A DNA stretch of 5,764 nt from Sedimentisphaerales bacterium (GTDB lineage Bacteria > Planctomycetota > Phycisphaerae > Sedimentisphaerales > SM23-30): assembly GCA_030640865.1 (NCBI GenBank), contig DAOWIP010000369.1, forward strand, positions 1-5,764, in the 5' to 3' direction. Position numbers and translations under genes: made by a program. This document shows positions 5,298 to 5,764 of the stretch, piece after piece (positions within the stretch are counted from its first letter, which is position 1; each line of letters starts with the position of its first letter). A model generated the notes under the pieces. That model was not told the origin of the DNA. It searched no databases and saw only the letters and a list, made by a program, of their open reading frames with translations.

Positions 5298-5764
5298 CTA
5301 TCCGGCACGGGTGCTGCGGTAGCCCTTACCGGCCAACTCGAATACATAGGCCAATATTTCCGCCACGGCCTTGTACAGCTCCGGCGGCACATAATCACCG
5401 ACTTCACAGGCTTTATATACAGCCTGGGCGAGTGGCTTTCGTTCGACAACAGGCACGCCATTATCAAGAGCGATTTCCCTGATCCGCTGTGCCAGGAACC
5501 CCGCGCCACGGGCCACAACCTTTGGCGCAACCATTGATTCAGGCTCATACTTAAGAGCTATGGCCAACTGAGTAGGGTTTGTAATAACCACATCAGCCTT
5601 CGGTACGGCCTGACTCATACGCTGGGTCGCCAACTGACGGGCAACATTACGGCGACGCTGCCGCATAATCGGATCACCTTCCATCCGCTTCAACTCTTCC
5701 TTGATCTCATCCTTACTCATACGCAGGTCCTGCGTCCATTTGTAGCGCTGAAAAGCGTAGTCCA
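5298..5764 (-). CDS. flhB: FlhB, C-terminal cytoplasmic domain; 5' part outside the window
   Basis: FlhB is the export-gate protein whose cytoplasmic domain cleaves itself and so switches export from rod/hook to filament substrates. The frame is open to the right edge: 14 codons (DYAFQRYKWTQDLR) precede the internal Met at 5720, matching the conserved junction after the last FlhB membrane helix, so 154 residues are visible and the whole membrane part, about 200 residues, is missing. The cleavage domain is well conserved (KADVVITNPT, APKVVARGAGFLA, IREIA, PPELYKAVAEILAYV). The usual NPTH motif reads NPTQ (5579-5568, codon CAG). Asn and Pro flanking the scissile bond are kept, so cleavage is probably still possible, perhaps at an altered rate. 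flhA follows after 84 bp. Confidence 0.97.
   Translation of the reverse strand, partial: DYAFQRYKWTQDLRMSKDEIKEELKRMEGDPIMRQRRRNVARQLATQRMSQAVPKADVVITNPTQLAIALKYEPESMVAPKVVARGAGFLAQRIREIALDNGVPVVERKPLAQAVYKACEVGDYVPPELYKAVAEILAYVFELAGKGYRSTRAG

Overview
The window is a slice of a flagellar export and placement operon, read entirely from the minus strand. In transcription order (high to low coordinates) it carries the 3' part of flhB, complete flhA, flhF and flhG, a small unrecognised two-helix membrane protein, and the first 21 codons of one more unidentified gene that runs off the left edge. All four named genes are recognised from family motifs visible in the translations. The large plus-strand reading frames are antisense shadows of these genes.

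The order flhB-flhA-flhF-flhG is common to many flagellated bacteria and does not fix the organism. Base composition is roughly balanced. The gaps between genes carry several kinds of short palindromic, REP-like sequence. By recall rather than search, these resemble dispersed intergenic elements that are frequent in Planctomycetota and some neighbouring phyla. A planctomycete of the Phycisphaerae kind is a reasonable but unproven guess.

Layout: 5298-5764 flhB (C-terminal cytoplasmic domain only); 5214-5297 gap with an 8-bp-stem palindrome; 3057-5213 flhA; 2806-3056 the largest gap (251 bp), packed with palindromes and two kinds of direct repeat; 1423-2805 flhF; 1327-1422 gap with a degraded palindrome; 472-1326 flhG; 407-471 gap with a sigma-28-like promoter candidate and a strong ribosome binding site; 68-406 small membrane protein starting at TTG; 1-65 start of the next gene, two bases after the previous stop.

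FlhB and FlhA are core membrane components of the flagellar type III export gate. FlhB acts as the substrate-specificity switch and FlhA as the export engine and chaperone-substrate docking platform. FlhF (SRP-type GTPase) and FlhG (MinD-type ATPase) set where and how many flagella are built; the N-terminal DQAxxLR motif of FlhG is the known activator of FlhF GTPase. The small membrane protein may belong to the same assembly by context, but its sequence gives no function.

No wholly new system is evident. The items most worth following up are the repeat-loaded gaps inside an otherwise conventional operon, the NPTQ (instead of NPTH) self-cleavage motif in FlhB, and the unidentified small membrane gene with its own possible flagellar promoter.
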